Shown: positions 1 through 7,115 of the stretch, piece by piece | How the letters are laid out: each line of letters opens with the position of its first letter | How positions within the stretch are numbered: the first letter of the stretch is position 1 | NCBI GenBank assembly: GCA_947174035.1 | Contig: CAMWHH010000036.1 | Location: 1 to 7,115, forward strand | Source: an uncultured Mycoplasma sp. | GTDB taxonomy: Bacteria > Bacillota_I > Bacilli_A > Mycoplasmatales > Mycoplasmoidaceae | Reading direction: 5' to 3' | Length of the DNA: 7,115 bases | Translations under genes and position numbers: made by a program | The notes under the pieces: generated by a model | Seen by the model: only the letters and a program-made list of their open reading frames with translations | Told to the model about the DNA's origin: nothing | Databases searched by the model: none

Positions 1-340
1 TTTTTTTATACTGACTAAAAAGATTTATTTTGTTAACAACCAATAATAAATTTTGATTATCTTTAAATTGAGCAATTAAAGAATCTTTAATGTTAAAAAT
101 ATCTACAACTAAAATAATTGATCCCAAAGTAAAATCAATGTTAGATAAATTTTTATTTATCAATTCATCATCAACATAAGTGTTTTCTAAAACACCATAG
201 TTTTTTAATCGGAAACATCTTTTACAATACAAAGTATCACTTTTTGGATTTGGTACATAATTTGGACTTTTTTCATCTTTTGAAAAAAACTCACCACAAC
301 CCAAACATTTTTTATTATAGTAATTCATTTTCATAGTCAT
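1..340 (-). CDS. yqeH: YqeH, circularly permuted ribosome-assembly GTPase (5' part only)
   Basis: YqeH-type GTPases help assemble the 30S ribosomal subunit in the cytoplasm. Their G motifs are permuted, so G4 comes before G1. About 113 N-terminal residues are present and the rest lies beyond the left edge. A zinc-finger pair is clear: C12-L-G-C15 and C39-K-R-C42, followed by FRLKNY, a family hallmark. A hydrophobic strand with VVDIF (residues 78-82) follows, then the G4 position NKIN (103-106), where NKxD is usual. The start at 340 is preferred over in-frame ATGs at 334 and 328 because AGGTGA sits 5 bases upstream. The gene overlaps the end of yqeG by 26 bases in another frame, suggesting translational coupling. 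The family call is secure. The function is known from the family, and G1 to G3 cannot be checked here. Confidence 0.92.
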   Translation of the reverse strand, partial: MTMKMNYYNKKCLGCGEFFSKDEKSPNYVPNPKSDTLYCKRCFRLKNYGVLENTYVDDELINKNLSNIDFTLGSIILVVDIFNIKDSLIAQFKDNQNLLLVVNKINLFSQYKK

Positions 341-914
341 TAAATTCACCTAAAGATACATCAAATTCATTTAAAATATTTTCTTGTGATAATTTTTTAT
401 ATATAAATTTTTCCATTAATTTAAAAAAGAAATTTACATCACTATTGTTTGTTGAATCAATTAAAGGAAAAACTAAAATACTTTTTGCTTTCAACCAATT
501 TGCTAATAAAATATCAGTTAAAAACTGATCTCCAATAAAAACTATTTCATCGAATTTATAAGGAGAGTTTTTAATTCATTTTCTGATTTTAAGAGCTATG
601 GGCTTTTTGCAACTTCATAAATAATGCTTAATGTCTGTTGTCTCTTGTAATTTTTTTACAAATGTAGAAACTCTTTTTTTGGTGTTATTAGAAGCTATTA
701 AAATTTCAAAACCTTCTTCTTTAGCACTATTAATGAAATCAAAAACAAATTTGTTTGGATACATACTAAAATAAGGAACTAAGGTATTGTCTAAATCACA
801 AACAATCAACTTAGTACCACTCATTTTAAGTGCGTGCAAATTTATTTCTGAAACATCTCTTACAAAAATATTTGGTCGCAAATAATTTAACCAAAAAGTA
901 TTTATTTTTTTCAT
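315..914 (-). CDS. yqeG: YqeG, HAD-superfamily (subfamily IIIA) phosphatase
   Basis: This is a cytoplasmic HAD phosphatase of 199 residues when TGA is read as Trp (W100 and W113 are TGA codons; W8 is TGG). HAD motifs occur in order: DLDNT with nucleophile D40 and acid D42, motif II Ser75 in ASNN, a KKP motif at 103-105, and GDQFLTD at 128-134 supplying the metal-binding acids. The N-terminal LRPNIFV and the GDQxLTD motif are typical of YqeG. In yeast the related Gep4 is the mitochondrial phosphatidylglycerophosphate phosphatase, so a role in phosphatidylglycerol synthesis is possible, but this is inferred. The C-terminal 30 or so residues extend beyond the usual family core and are rich in acidic residues. 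The start lies 3 bases after the GNAT stop. There is no well-spaced Shine-Dalgarno sequence; an AGGA lies only 1 base before the ATG. yqeH follows with an overlap, the usual order in Firmicutes. Confidence 0.93.
346..351 (-). promoter_or_regulatory. yqeH ribosome binding site
   Basis: Read on the minus strand, AGGTGA ends 5 bases before the ATG at 340. The site lies inside the coding sequence of yqeG. It favours the first of three closely spaced in-frame ATGs (340, 334, 328) as the yqeH start. Confidence 0.7.
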
Positions 915-917
915 ATC

Positions 918-1850
918 CTAATTATATGATTTTTTATAAATTAATACCTTACCTTTTTCATCATTAAAAAATCCAGATTTTTTAAACTCAAGTTTTTCAA
1001 TTAAATTTATAGATTTGGTATTTTTTTCATAAACTGTACAAATAAAATCATATTTTTTTAAAGAAGTTGCCATTTTTACTAATAATTCACTCACTATTTC
1101 AAAAGCATACCCTTTTCTTTGAAATTTTGGAATTATAGTAAAACCAATAAAATACTCATTTCTATCATCTTTATTAGAAACAAAAATTTCGCCAATCAAT
1201 TCATTAGTTTCTTTTAAAATTAGTGCAAAATTCCCACAATCACTATAAAGGTTTTTAGTTTCGTTTTCTTTGAACATATTTAATAAATCAGGTTGAGAAA
1301 AACAACTATATGATTGGTACTTGAAACAATTTTCATCATTTCGATATTTAAAAACTTTATCAACATCTTCTTTTTGAAAATGTCTAACATAAAGTCTTTC
1401 AGACTCTAATAATCTTTCTGATTTTTTGTTCTTTTTTTTATTTTCTGAACTAGAAAAATTTTCTAATTCTTCTCTTTTTTCATCAGATAAACTTTTTAAA
1501 TTAGTGAAAATAACATTAATTTTTTGAGTAATACGATTTCAACAACCTAATGGTCCTATATAAATTTTTTCTAAATCATTAAAAAAATCACTTCCAAAAA
1601 CTTCAATATTTTTAACTATAACCATTGCTTTTTTCTTTCAAATAAAAGAGGAAAGATAAATATTAATTATTGATAAAACTAATAAAATAATTGCCACAAA
1701 ATAAAAAGGGTTTTCAGAAAATGGTTTGCCATAACCTGCATATCCAACAATGACTAATATGATTGATATAAAAATAACTAAATAAGAAACAAAAATGCAC
1801 AATTTAGCTTTAAATGATAATTTATTTAATAACTTCAAATTTTGTTCCAT
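918..1850 (-). CDS. Two-helix membrane protein with C-terminal GNAT acetyltransferase domain
   Basis: This is a 310-residue protein, continuous only if TGA is Trp (W71 and W104). Residues 17-38 and 48-70 are strongly hydrophobic and look like a membrane hairpin. Lys/Arg-rich flanks on both outer sides put the N-terminus and the rest of the chain in the cytoplasm. Residues 75-130 form an unassigned segment, followed by a Lys-rich linker (about 133-148). From residue 150 the chain reads like a GNAT domain: SERLYVRHF at the start, a strand around LIGEIFV (218-224), IGFTIIPKFQ, the acetyl-CoA pyrophosphate loop QRKGYA (244-249), and a closing INLIEKLEFKKSGFF. The RimJ/RimL-like layout suggests an N-acetyltransferase, but the substrate is unknown. 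The start at 1850 is the only Met before the membrane helices; its ribosome binding site is weak. It begins 19 bases after the parC stop. An internal start at 1625 (Met76) could give a soluble form, which I consider less likely. Confidence 0.82.
921..926 (-). promoter_or_regulatory. Perfect TATAAT box just upstream of yqeG
   Basis: A perfect TATAAT on the minus strand lies within the last codons of the GNAT gene. The hexamer ends 6 bases before position 914. With standard -12 to -7 placement, transcription would begin on the A of the yqeG ATG and give a leaderless mRNA. No -35 match is seen 16 to 18 bases upstream and there is no TG extension. In such AT-rich DNA the hexamer may be chance. 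Confidence 0.3.
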
Positions 1851-1859
1851 ATTTTTCTA

Positions 1860-1877
1860 AAGACTTTTTCTAGTCTT
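1860..1877 (-). other. Small inverted repeat at the parC stop codon
   Basis: AAGACT and AGTCTT form a perfect 6-bp stem around a 6-base loop that contains part of the parC stop codon (TAG, 1870-1872). No T-run follows on the transcribed strand and the stem is short, so it does not look like an intrinsic terminator. It lies in the 19-base gap before the GNAT gene and could modestly affect that gene's translation, or be chance. Confidence 0.3.
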
Positions 1878-4800
1878 CATCTCCATTGTCTTGTTCATCT
1901 TCATCATAATCTTCTCAATCATCTTCTTCGATGTCATTAATGTCATCAATTGAAAAATCATCATCCTCATCTGAATCTTCTTCTGATTCATCATCCAATT
2001 CGTCTTCAAATTCGTCATCTGAATCATCTTCTTTATTTAAGTCTTCTTCTAATTCATCATCCAAATCATTTTCTTCATCTGAATCATCATCAAATTCATT
2101 ATTTTTATCTTCTCCTGAAGATTCATTTCAATCATTAGAATCATCAAAATTATCTTCTGATTCATCATCATTTGTTTCAGGTTCTTTTTCTAAATTATCA
2201 TTATCAAATTCTTCTTGTAACTCTTCATTATCATTTGTTTTATTATCGATTTCATTTTCAAAATCAAATTTTTCGCTTTCCAAATTTGATTTATAACTAT
2301 TTGATTCAACAAATTCTTCTTTATTATCAACAGAAAAATCTGAATTTTGATTTTTTTCTTCATAATCTTGGTTTTCATCAAAATTATTATTTTCTTCACC
2401 ATCATTTTGAGTATTTGAATGTGATAATTGTTTTTCTACAAAATTATTTTCCTCTTTTTTGCTTTCACTCAAATCATCATCTTGTGAATCATCAAAATTT
2501 TCATCTGTTTTCTCTTCTAATTCTAAAGAATCTTCATTAATAAAATATGATTTTTTAGGTTTTGAAAAAGATTTAGTTTCATTATTTTCTTCAGTCTCTT
2601 CAAAATCAGTTTCTTTTTCTTTAACTTCATTTTTGCTTTGTTTTTCTTCAGATAAAGTATTAAAATTATTTGTTTCACTCAATTCAATAAAAGATTTTTC
2701 AATATCTAAACATGAGCTTGAAATAATTGTATTTTTATCAATTTTAGTAATTAAATTCATTCGTGATTCGTTATCACTAATTGGAACTTCAGAAACTTTT
2801 AAAGGAATAATCTCATTGTTTTCAAGTAATAAATAAATTGTGTTTCTTCCGCCTGTGATAAAACCTGAATTTACTAAATATGGATTTGATTCAGTTTGCT
2901 GAAAAATTCTTTTACCAAGTTTTGATCTACTTGTTGAAACAATATCATTAACATGAATTCTTTTTGCTCCTCTATTTGAAATAAAAAATAAGAAATTCTC
3001 ATTTTTTGGAATAGGAACTACAAATCCAATGCAGTCGTTATCCTTTAAAGTCATATTTTTTACACCAGCAGCAGCACGACCAACTATCGGAATTTCTTCA
3101 ATATCATATTTTGTTGCAAACCCATTTTCAGTAACTGAGATTAGTTCTTTGTGTTCTGGTTTTAAAACATGTGCACTTACAACTTCATCATCACTAGTTT
3201 TTAAACTAATTAAACTTAAATATTTTGCAGTTCTAGCTAAACTTAAATCTTCTAGAGTGATTCTTTTAATAAAAGAATTTCTAGTAGCTAATAAAATCTG
3301 TGTATCAATATTTGCGTTTTTAGAAACAGAAAAAGCCAAAATTGTTTTTTCAAATGAATCAATAGTAACAAGTTCGTTTATATGAACACCATTGTCTTTT
3401 AATTTTGTCATTTTAATTTTATATGCTGGAATTGTAATGACTTTACCACGACTTGTTAAACAAACTAAATAATCTAAAGTAGACATTTTAAAAATATCTA
3501 CTGGAATATCAGCATCTTTAATTTTAGTTTTTGATAAATCAAATTCTTCTATATTTTCACCAATAAATTTAATGTAGTTATCTCTTGTAACAATACATGT
3601 TCCATGAACTTCTTCAATAATATCAGCTGTTTCTACATCTAATTCTTCAACTTCATTTTCAATTAATGTTTTTCTTTTGTAAGCAAATTGTTTTTTATAT
3701 TCTTCTAAAATACCAATAATATACTTATTTCGGTAATCGTTAGAATTTATAATCATTTCTTTTTCTTTAATGAATTCTAGTAAATCTTCATATTCTTTTT
3801 TTAATTTTTCTGTATCATATGAAGTTAAAATATACAATCTTAAATTCACAATTGCTTCAGATTGTCTTTCATTAACTTCGAAATGATTTTGAATTTTAAT
3901 TTTTGCTTCTTCTTTACTAGCAGAACTTTTAATTAAATCAACTAGGATATCAATTTCACTAATTGCTTTAATTAAACCTTCAATAATTTCTTTTCTTGCA
4001 AGTGATTTATCTAAATCAAATTTTGCTGCTTTGATTACAACATCATTTGCATGTTCAATAAAAGAATCTAAAATTTCTAGCAAACTTGCTTGAACTGGTT
4101 TACGGTTTTTAATTAAAACCATATTTGCATTATAAGAAATTTGCAACTGTGTTTTTTTGAATAAAAAAGTTTTAATAATATCTAAATCTTTTTCAGTTTC
4201 AAATTCCAAAACAATTGAAATTCCTTCTTTATCTGAATCATCTCTAACTTCTTTAAAACCAGGTAATTCATTATTAAATTTTATTTCATCAAGTGATCTA
4301 ACAATAGCAGCTTTATTAGTGTCAAATGGTATTTCTTTAACAACTAATCTTCTAATGTTTTTATTGCTTCTAACTGGTTCTTCTTCGATTTTTGCTCTAA
4401 TGAAAAATTTACCTTTTCCAGTTTTATAAATTTCATCAATAAATTCTTTTCCTTGAATGATTCCACCAGTTGGAAAATCAGGACCTTTGATAATCTTAGC
4501 AATATCAGATAAATCAGAATTAGGTTTTAAAATTCTAGCAATTGTTCCATCAATAATTTCACCCGGATTAAATGGTGGAATATTGGTAGCATATCCTGCA
4601 GCAATTCCAGTTGCCCCGTTAATTAAAATATTTGGAATTAAAGATGGCAAAACAGTTGGCTCTTGTTCAGAGTCATCAAAGTTGTTAATAAATTTAACAG
4701 TATTTTTATTTATATCTTTTAAAAGTGTTTGACCAAACTTTGATAAACGACATTCTGTATATCTCATTGCAGCAGGTGAATCACCATCAATTGATCCTTT

Positions 4801-5124
4801 ATTACCCTGCATGTCAATTAAAGGCATGTTGTTTTTTCATTCTTGAGCCATTCTAACCATTGCTTCATAAATTGAGCTATCACCATGAGGGTGATATTTA
4901 CCAATTACTTCCCCAACAGTTCTAGCAGATTTTTTATATGGACTATCATAAAAAATCTTTAGTTCATTCATTGCATGTAAAATTCTTCTTTGAACAGGTT
5001 TTAATCCATCTCTAACATCTGGTAATGCTCTGTCTTGAATAATATATTTAGCATACTTACCAAAACTTTCAGACATAATGTCATCAAGGGAACGGTTTCA
5101 AATTTTATCATTATTGTTTGCCAT
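1870..5124 (-). CDS. parC: DNA topoisomerase IV subunit A (ParC) with long acidic C-terminal tail
   Basis: ParC is the DNA-cutting subunit of topoisomerase IV; with ParE it decatenates daughter chromosomes. The protein has 1084 residues. The N-terminal domain carries [16 protein letters not shown] (32-47), [10 protein letters not shown] (75-84) and the catalytic Tyr122 in AAMRYTE. The quinolone-region residues are Ser83 and Glu87, with no usual resistance change. [20 protein letters not shown] starts near residue 165; the next residue is Phe where His is common. A helical tower/coiled-coil region precedes a C-terminal pinwheel (about 505-815) with six recognisable blade repeats. The GyrA box QRRGGKG is absent, which supports ParC over GyrA. 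Residues from about 816 to 1084 form a disordered-looking Asp/Glu/Asn/Ser tail not needed for the core fold. W9, W96, W999 and W1070 are TGA codons. The start at 5124 has AAGGA 6 bases upstream, within the end of parE. Confidence 0.96.
1873..2680 (-). repeat. Low-complexity acidic tail coding region of parC, with imperfect GAT/GAA triplet repeats
   Basis: This stretch encodes ParC residues from about 816 to 1084. The first half mixes Asp, Glu, Asn, Ser and Lys. The last 85 residues are about 64% Asp plus Glu (54 of 85 by my count) with only two Lys. The coding strand there is dominated by GAT, GAA and TCA codons, so the DNA is a degenerate triplet repeat with a strong purine bias on one strand, densest at 1920-2160. 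Similar short units such as DDELEED and [15 protein letters not shown] recur. Such DNA is prone to slippage, so length may vary among strains. Confidence 0.85.
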
Positions 5125-5127
5125 AAA

Positions 5128-7023
5128 TTATCCTTCCATTTCAAAGTCAACATTATCTGTAATTCAATCTTTTCTTTTACTAGAATCATCACCCATTAAA
5201 ACAGAAACTCTTCTTTCTGTTAGGGCAGCATCTTCAATTGAAACTTGAATTAACTGTCGTGTTTCTGGATCCATTGTAGTACTTCATAATTGGTCAGCAT
5301 TCATTTCACCTAACCCTTTGTATCTTTGAATTTCATAATTAGGATTATCTTTTTTTAACTCATCAAGTTCATAGTCTTCTCATACATAAAATTCTTTTTT
5401 ATTTTTTGTATTAGTGAATTTATACAAAGGAGGTAAAGCGATAAAAACATTCCCATTTTCAATCAGTTCTTTCATGTAACGATAGAAAAAAGTTAATAAT
5501 AAAATTCTAATATGAGCACCATCAGTATCAGCATCAGTCATTATGATTATTTTGTTGTACTTAACATCTGATAAAGAAAAATCTGATCCTATGCTCCCAC
5601 CAATTGAAGAAATGATTGTACTAATTTCTTCATTTTTTAAAAGGTCTTTTAATTGTGCTTTTTCAACATTAATAACTTTACCTTTTAGAGGTAAAATTGC
5701 TTGGTATCTTTTATCTCTACCAAGTTTTGCACTACCACCTGCTGAATCTCCTTCAACTAAAAATAATTCAGTAATGGATTTATCTTTTGATTGACAAGGT
5801 GTTAGTTTACCAGAAAGGATTTTCTCTTTTCTTTGTCCTTTTAATTGCTTTACTTCTTCTCTAGCCTTTCTTGCAGCAATTCTAGCTTCTCTTGATAAAT
5901 AAGCTTTTTCTATAATTGTTTTTGCATCTTTTTTATTTTCTTCTAATCAATATGTAAATTTATTTTTTACTATATTTTTAACAACTGAATAAGCTTCTTG
6001 TGTAAATAATTTGTTTTTAGTTTGACCTTCATAAGAAATTAAACTTTCAGGAATTCTCACACTAATTACACAAACAAGTCCTTCTCTAAAATCACTACCT
6101 TCAAAATTCTTTTCTTTCTCTTTTAGTAATTTTCATTTTCTAGCATAGTCATTTAAAGTTTCTGTTAAAGCTGCTTTAAACCCAGTTTCATGAGTTCCAC
6201 CTTCTTTTGTTTTTACAGAGTTAGCAAATGAAACAAAAGTTTCAGAATTTGTATCATTGTATTGAAAAGCTATTTCAACTTCAATTTCTTGTTCTTTACC
6301 TTCAATGTAAATTACATCACTAATTGTTTTTTGATTAGAATTAATAAATTGAACAAATTCACTTATTCCATTTTCTGCTAAAAAAGTGTCAACTTTTCTA
6401 GTGTATTCATTTTCAAAAATAATTTTTAATCCTTTAAATAAAAAAGATGTTTCTTGAACTCTTTCAAAAATTGTTGAAGGATTAAAAGTAATATTTTTGA
6501 AAATTGTAGCATCTGGCAAAAATCTTACAGTTGTACCAGTTTTATTTGTAGAACCAATAATGTGAGATTTTTGTTTTATTTTTCCACCATTAATGTATTC
6601 AGATTCAAAAACCTTACCATCCCTTTTTACAGTAACAGTCATTCAAGAACTTAAAGCATTAACTACAGAGCTACCTACACCATGTAAACCACCTGACATT
6701 TTATAAGCTGAATCACTAAACTTTCCACCAGCATGTAAAGTTGTAAAAACAGTATCAATTGTAGACATTTTAGTTTTAGGGTGAACACCAGTTGGAATTC
6801 CTCTACCATTATCTTCAACAGAAAAAGAACCATCACGATGTAATGTCATTTTAATAGTGTCACAAACACCTGCCATTACTTCGTCAACAGCATTATCTAA
6901 TATTTCCCAAATTAAGTGATGTAAACCTCGTTGGTCTGTTGAACCAATATACATTCCAGGTCTTTTTCTAACAGGATCTAAACCTTCTAGAACTTTTATA
7001 TCAGACTCTTTATAACTACTCAT
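5128..7023 (-). CDS. parE: DNA topoisomerase IV subunit B (ParE)
   Basis: ParE is the ATPase subunit that drives strand passage with ParC. It has 631 residues, a normal family length. The GHKL ATP-binding domain shows E40 and N44 in [11 protein letters not shown]71-N-G-R-G-I-P, and the lid motif GGLHGVGSS (111-119). The transducer region follows. The TOPRIM domain has EGDSAGG with Glu424 and DADTDGAH with Asp497, Asp499 and Asp501 for metal binding. [14 protein letters not shown] (567-580) follows. DADTDGAHI matches ParE better than the DADVDGSHI usual in GyrB, and the partner gene lacks a GyrA box. Six Trp codons are TGA (127, 297, 359, 580 and two others) while W39 is TGG; W580 is a conserved family Trp, which fixes the genetic code. 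The stop lies 3 bases before the parC start. The start at 7023 gives the expected N-terminus, but its Shine-Dalgarno (GGTAAG) is weak. Confidence 0.97.
5131..5137 (-). promoter_or_regulatory. parC ribosome binding site
   Basis: Read on the minus strand, GGAAGGA lies 6 bases before the parC ATG at 5124. It overlaps the last codons of parE. It fixes the parC start and suggests that ribosomes finishing parE can start again on parC. Confidence 0.75.
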
Positions 7024-7057
7024 ACTTACTTACCAATAAAAAATTAATAAAAAATAA

Positions 7058-7086
7058 ATTTTAACCATCAAATAAATAAAGTTAAA
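7058..7086 (-). promoter_or_regulatory. Possible promoter for the parE-parC operon
   Basis: On the minus strand a TAAAAT (7063 down to 7058; 5 of 6 matches to TATAAT) lies 17 bases downstream of TTTAAC (7086 to 7081; 3 of 6 matches to TTGACA). Transcription would start near 7050, leaving a leader of about 27 bases before parE. A TTGAAA further upstream is an alternative -35 but has only a poor -10 partner (TATTTA). The region 7024-7115 is almost pure A+T, so chance matches are likely. No gene is visible in it. Confidence 0.3.
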
Positions 7087-7115
7087 AAATAGTAAATTTC
7101 AAATAACTATTACTA

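Noticed and set aside
918..1277. A stand-alone 119-residue GNAT gene starting at 1277
   Set aside because: The frame is open upstream once TGA is Trp, and residues before this Met (SERLYVRHF onward) are the normal start of a GNAT domain, so 1277 is internal.
918..1850. The membrane-anchored GNAT protein as the missing lipoprotein N-acyltransferase
   Set aside because: Charge distribution puts the GNAT domain in the cytoplasm, whereas lipoprotein maturation occurs at the outer face; no sequence link supports it.
1923..2166. Regularly spaced TCATC units resembling a CRISPR-like or tandem array
   Set aside because: The units are in-frame Asp/Glu/Ser codons of parC with no constant repeat length and no unique spacers.
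1931..2296. Serine-rich open frame on the plus strand
   Set aside because: It is the complement of the acidic parC tail: GAT/GAA/TCA codons read backwards give Ser-rich text. No ribosome binding site, and the parC frame explains the composition.
2172..4732. Several plus-strand open frames of 90 to 125 codons and a shifted minus-strand frame inside parC
   Set aside because: They lie opposite or out of frame with clear ParC coding sequence and show no domain-like sequence. They are shadows of an AT-rich gene.
4837..5076. parC broken by stop codons into short pieces
   Set aside because: The apparent stops are TGA codons, which are Trp in this organism; the frame is intact from 5124 to 1870.
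5001..5192. Minus-strand open frame over the parE-parC junction
   Set aside because: It is out of frame with both genes, and its residues are frame-shifted readings of ParE and ParC ends.
5543..5794. Plus-strand open frame opposite the ParE TOPRIM domain
   Set aside because: It is complementary to strongly conserved parE sequence and has no recognisable motif.

Overview
The window reads as part of a Mollicutes chromosome, most likely from the Spiroplasma/Entomoplasma/Mesoplasma/Mycoplasma mycoides side (the lineage is my inference). The DNA is very rich in A+T. Genes are packed on one strand. TGA is read as tryptophan: several genes run on only if TGA is sense, and one such codon falls on the conserved Trp of the ParE 'QLW' motif. 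All coordinates below therefore use genetic code 4.

Every gene lies on the minus strand, transcribed from right to left. In order of transcription they are: a short AT-rich leader with a possible promoter (about 7024-7115); parE, topoisomerase IV subunit B (5128-7023); parC, topoisomerase IV subunit A (1870-5124); a protein with two membrane segments and a C-terminal GNAT acetyltransferase domain (918-1850); yqeG, a HAD-family phosphatase (315-914); and the 5' part of yqeH, a circularly permuted ribosome-assembly GTPase, which runs off the left edge (1-340). Gaps are 3, 19 and 3 bases, and yqeG and yqeH overlap by 26 bases. The whole set looks like one operon, and no convincing terminator is visible inside it.

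ParE and ParC together form the type II topoisomerase that unlinks daughter chromosomes. Their 3-base spacing, with the parC ribosome binding site inside the end of parE, fits balanced synthesis of the two subunits. yqeG-yqeH is a pair conserved across Firmicutes, linked to 30S ribosome assembly (YqeH) and possibly to phospholipid synthesis (the YqeG family).

I found no wholly new system. The features most worth attention are: a roughly 270-residue acidic tail on ParC; the fusion of a two-helix membrane anchor to a GNAT domain; an Asn in place of the usual Asp in the G4 motif of YqeH; and a perfect TATAAT placed so that transcription would start at the A of the yqeG start codon.
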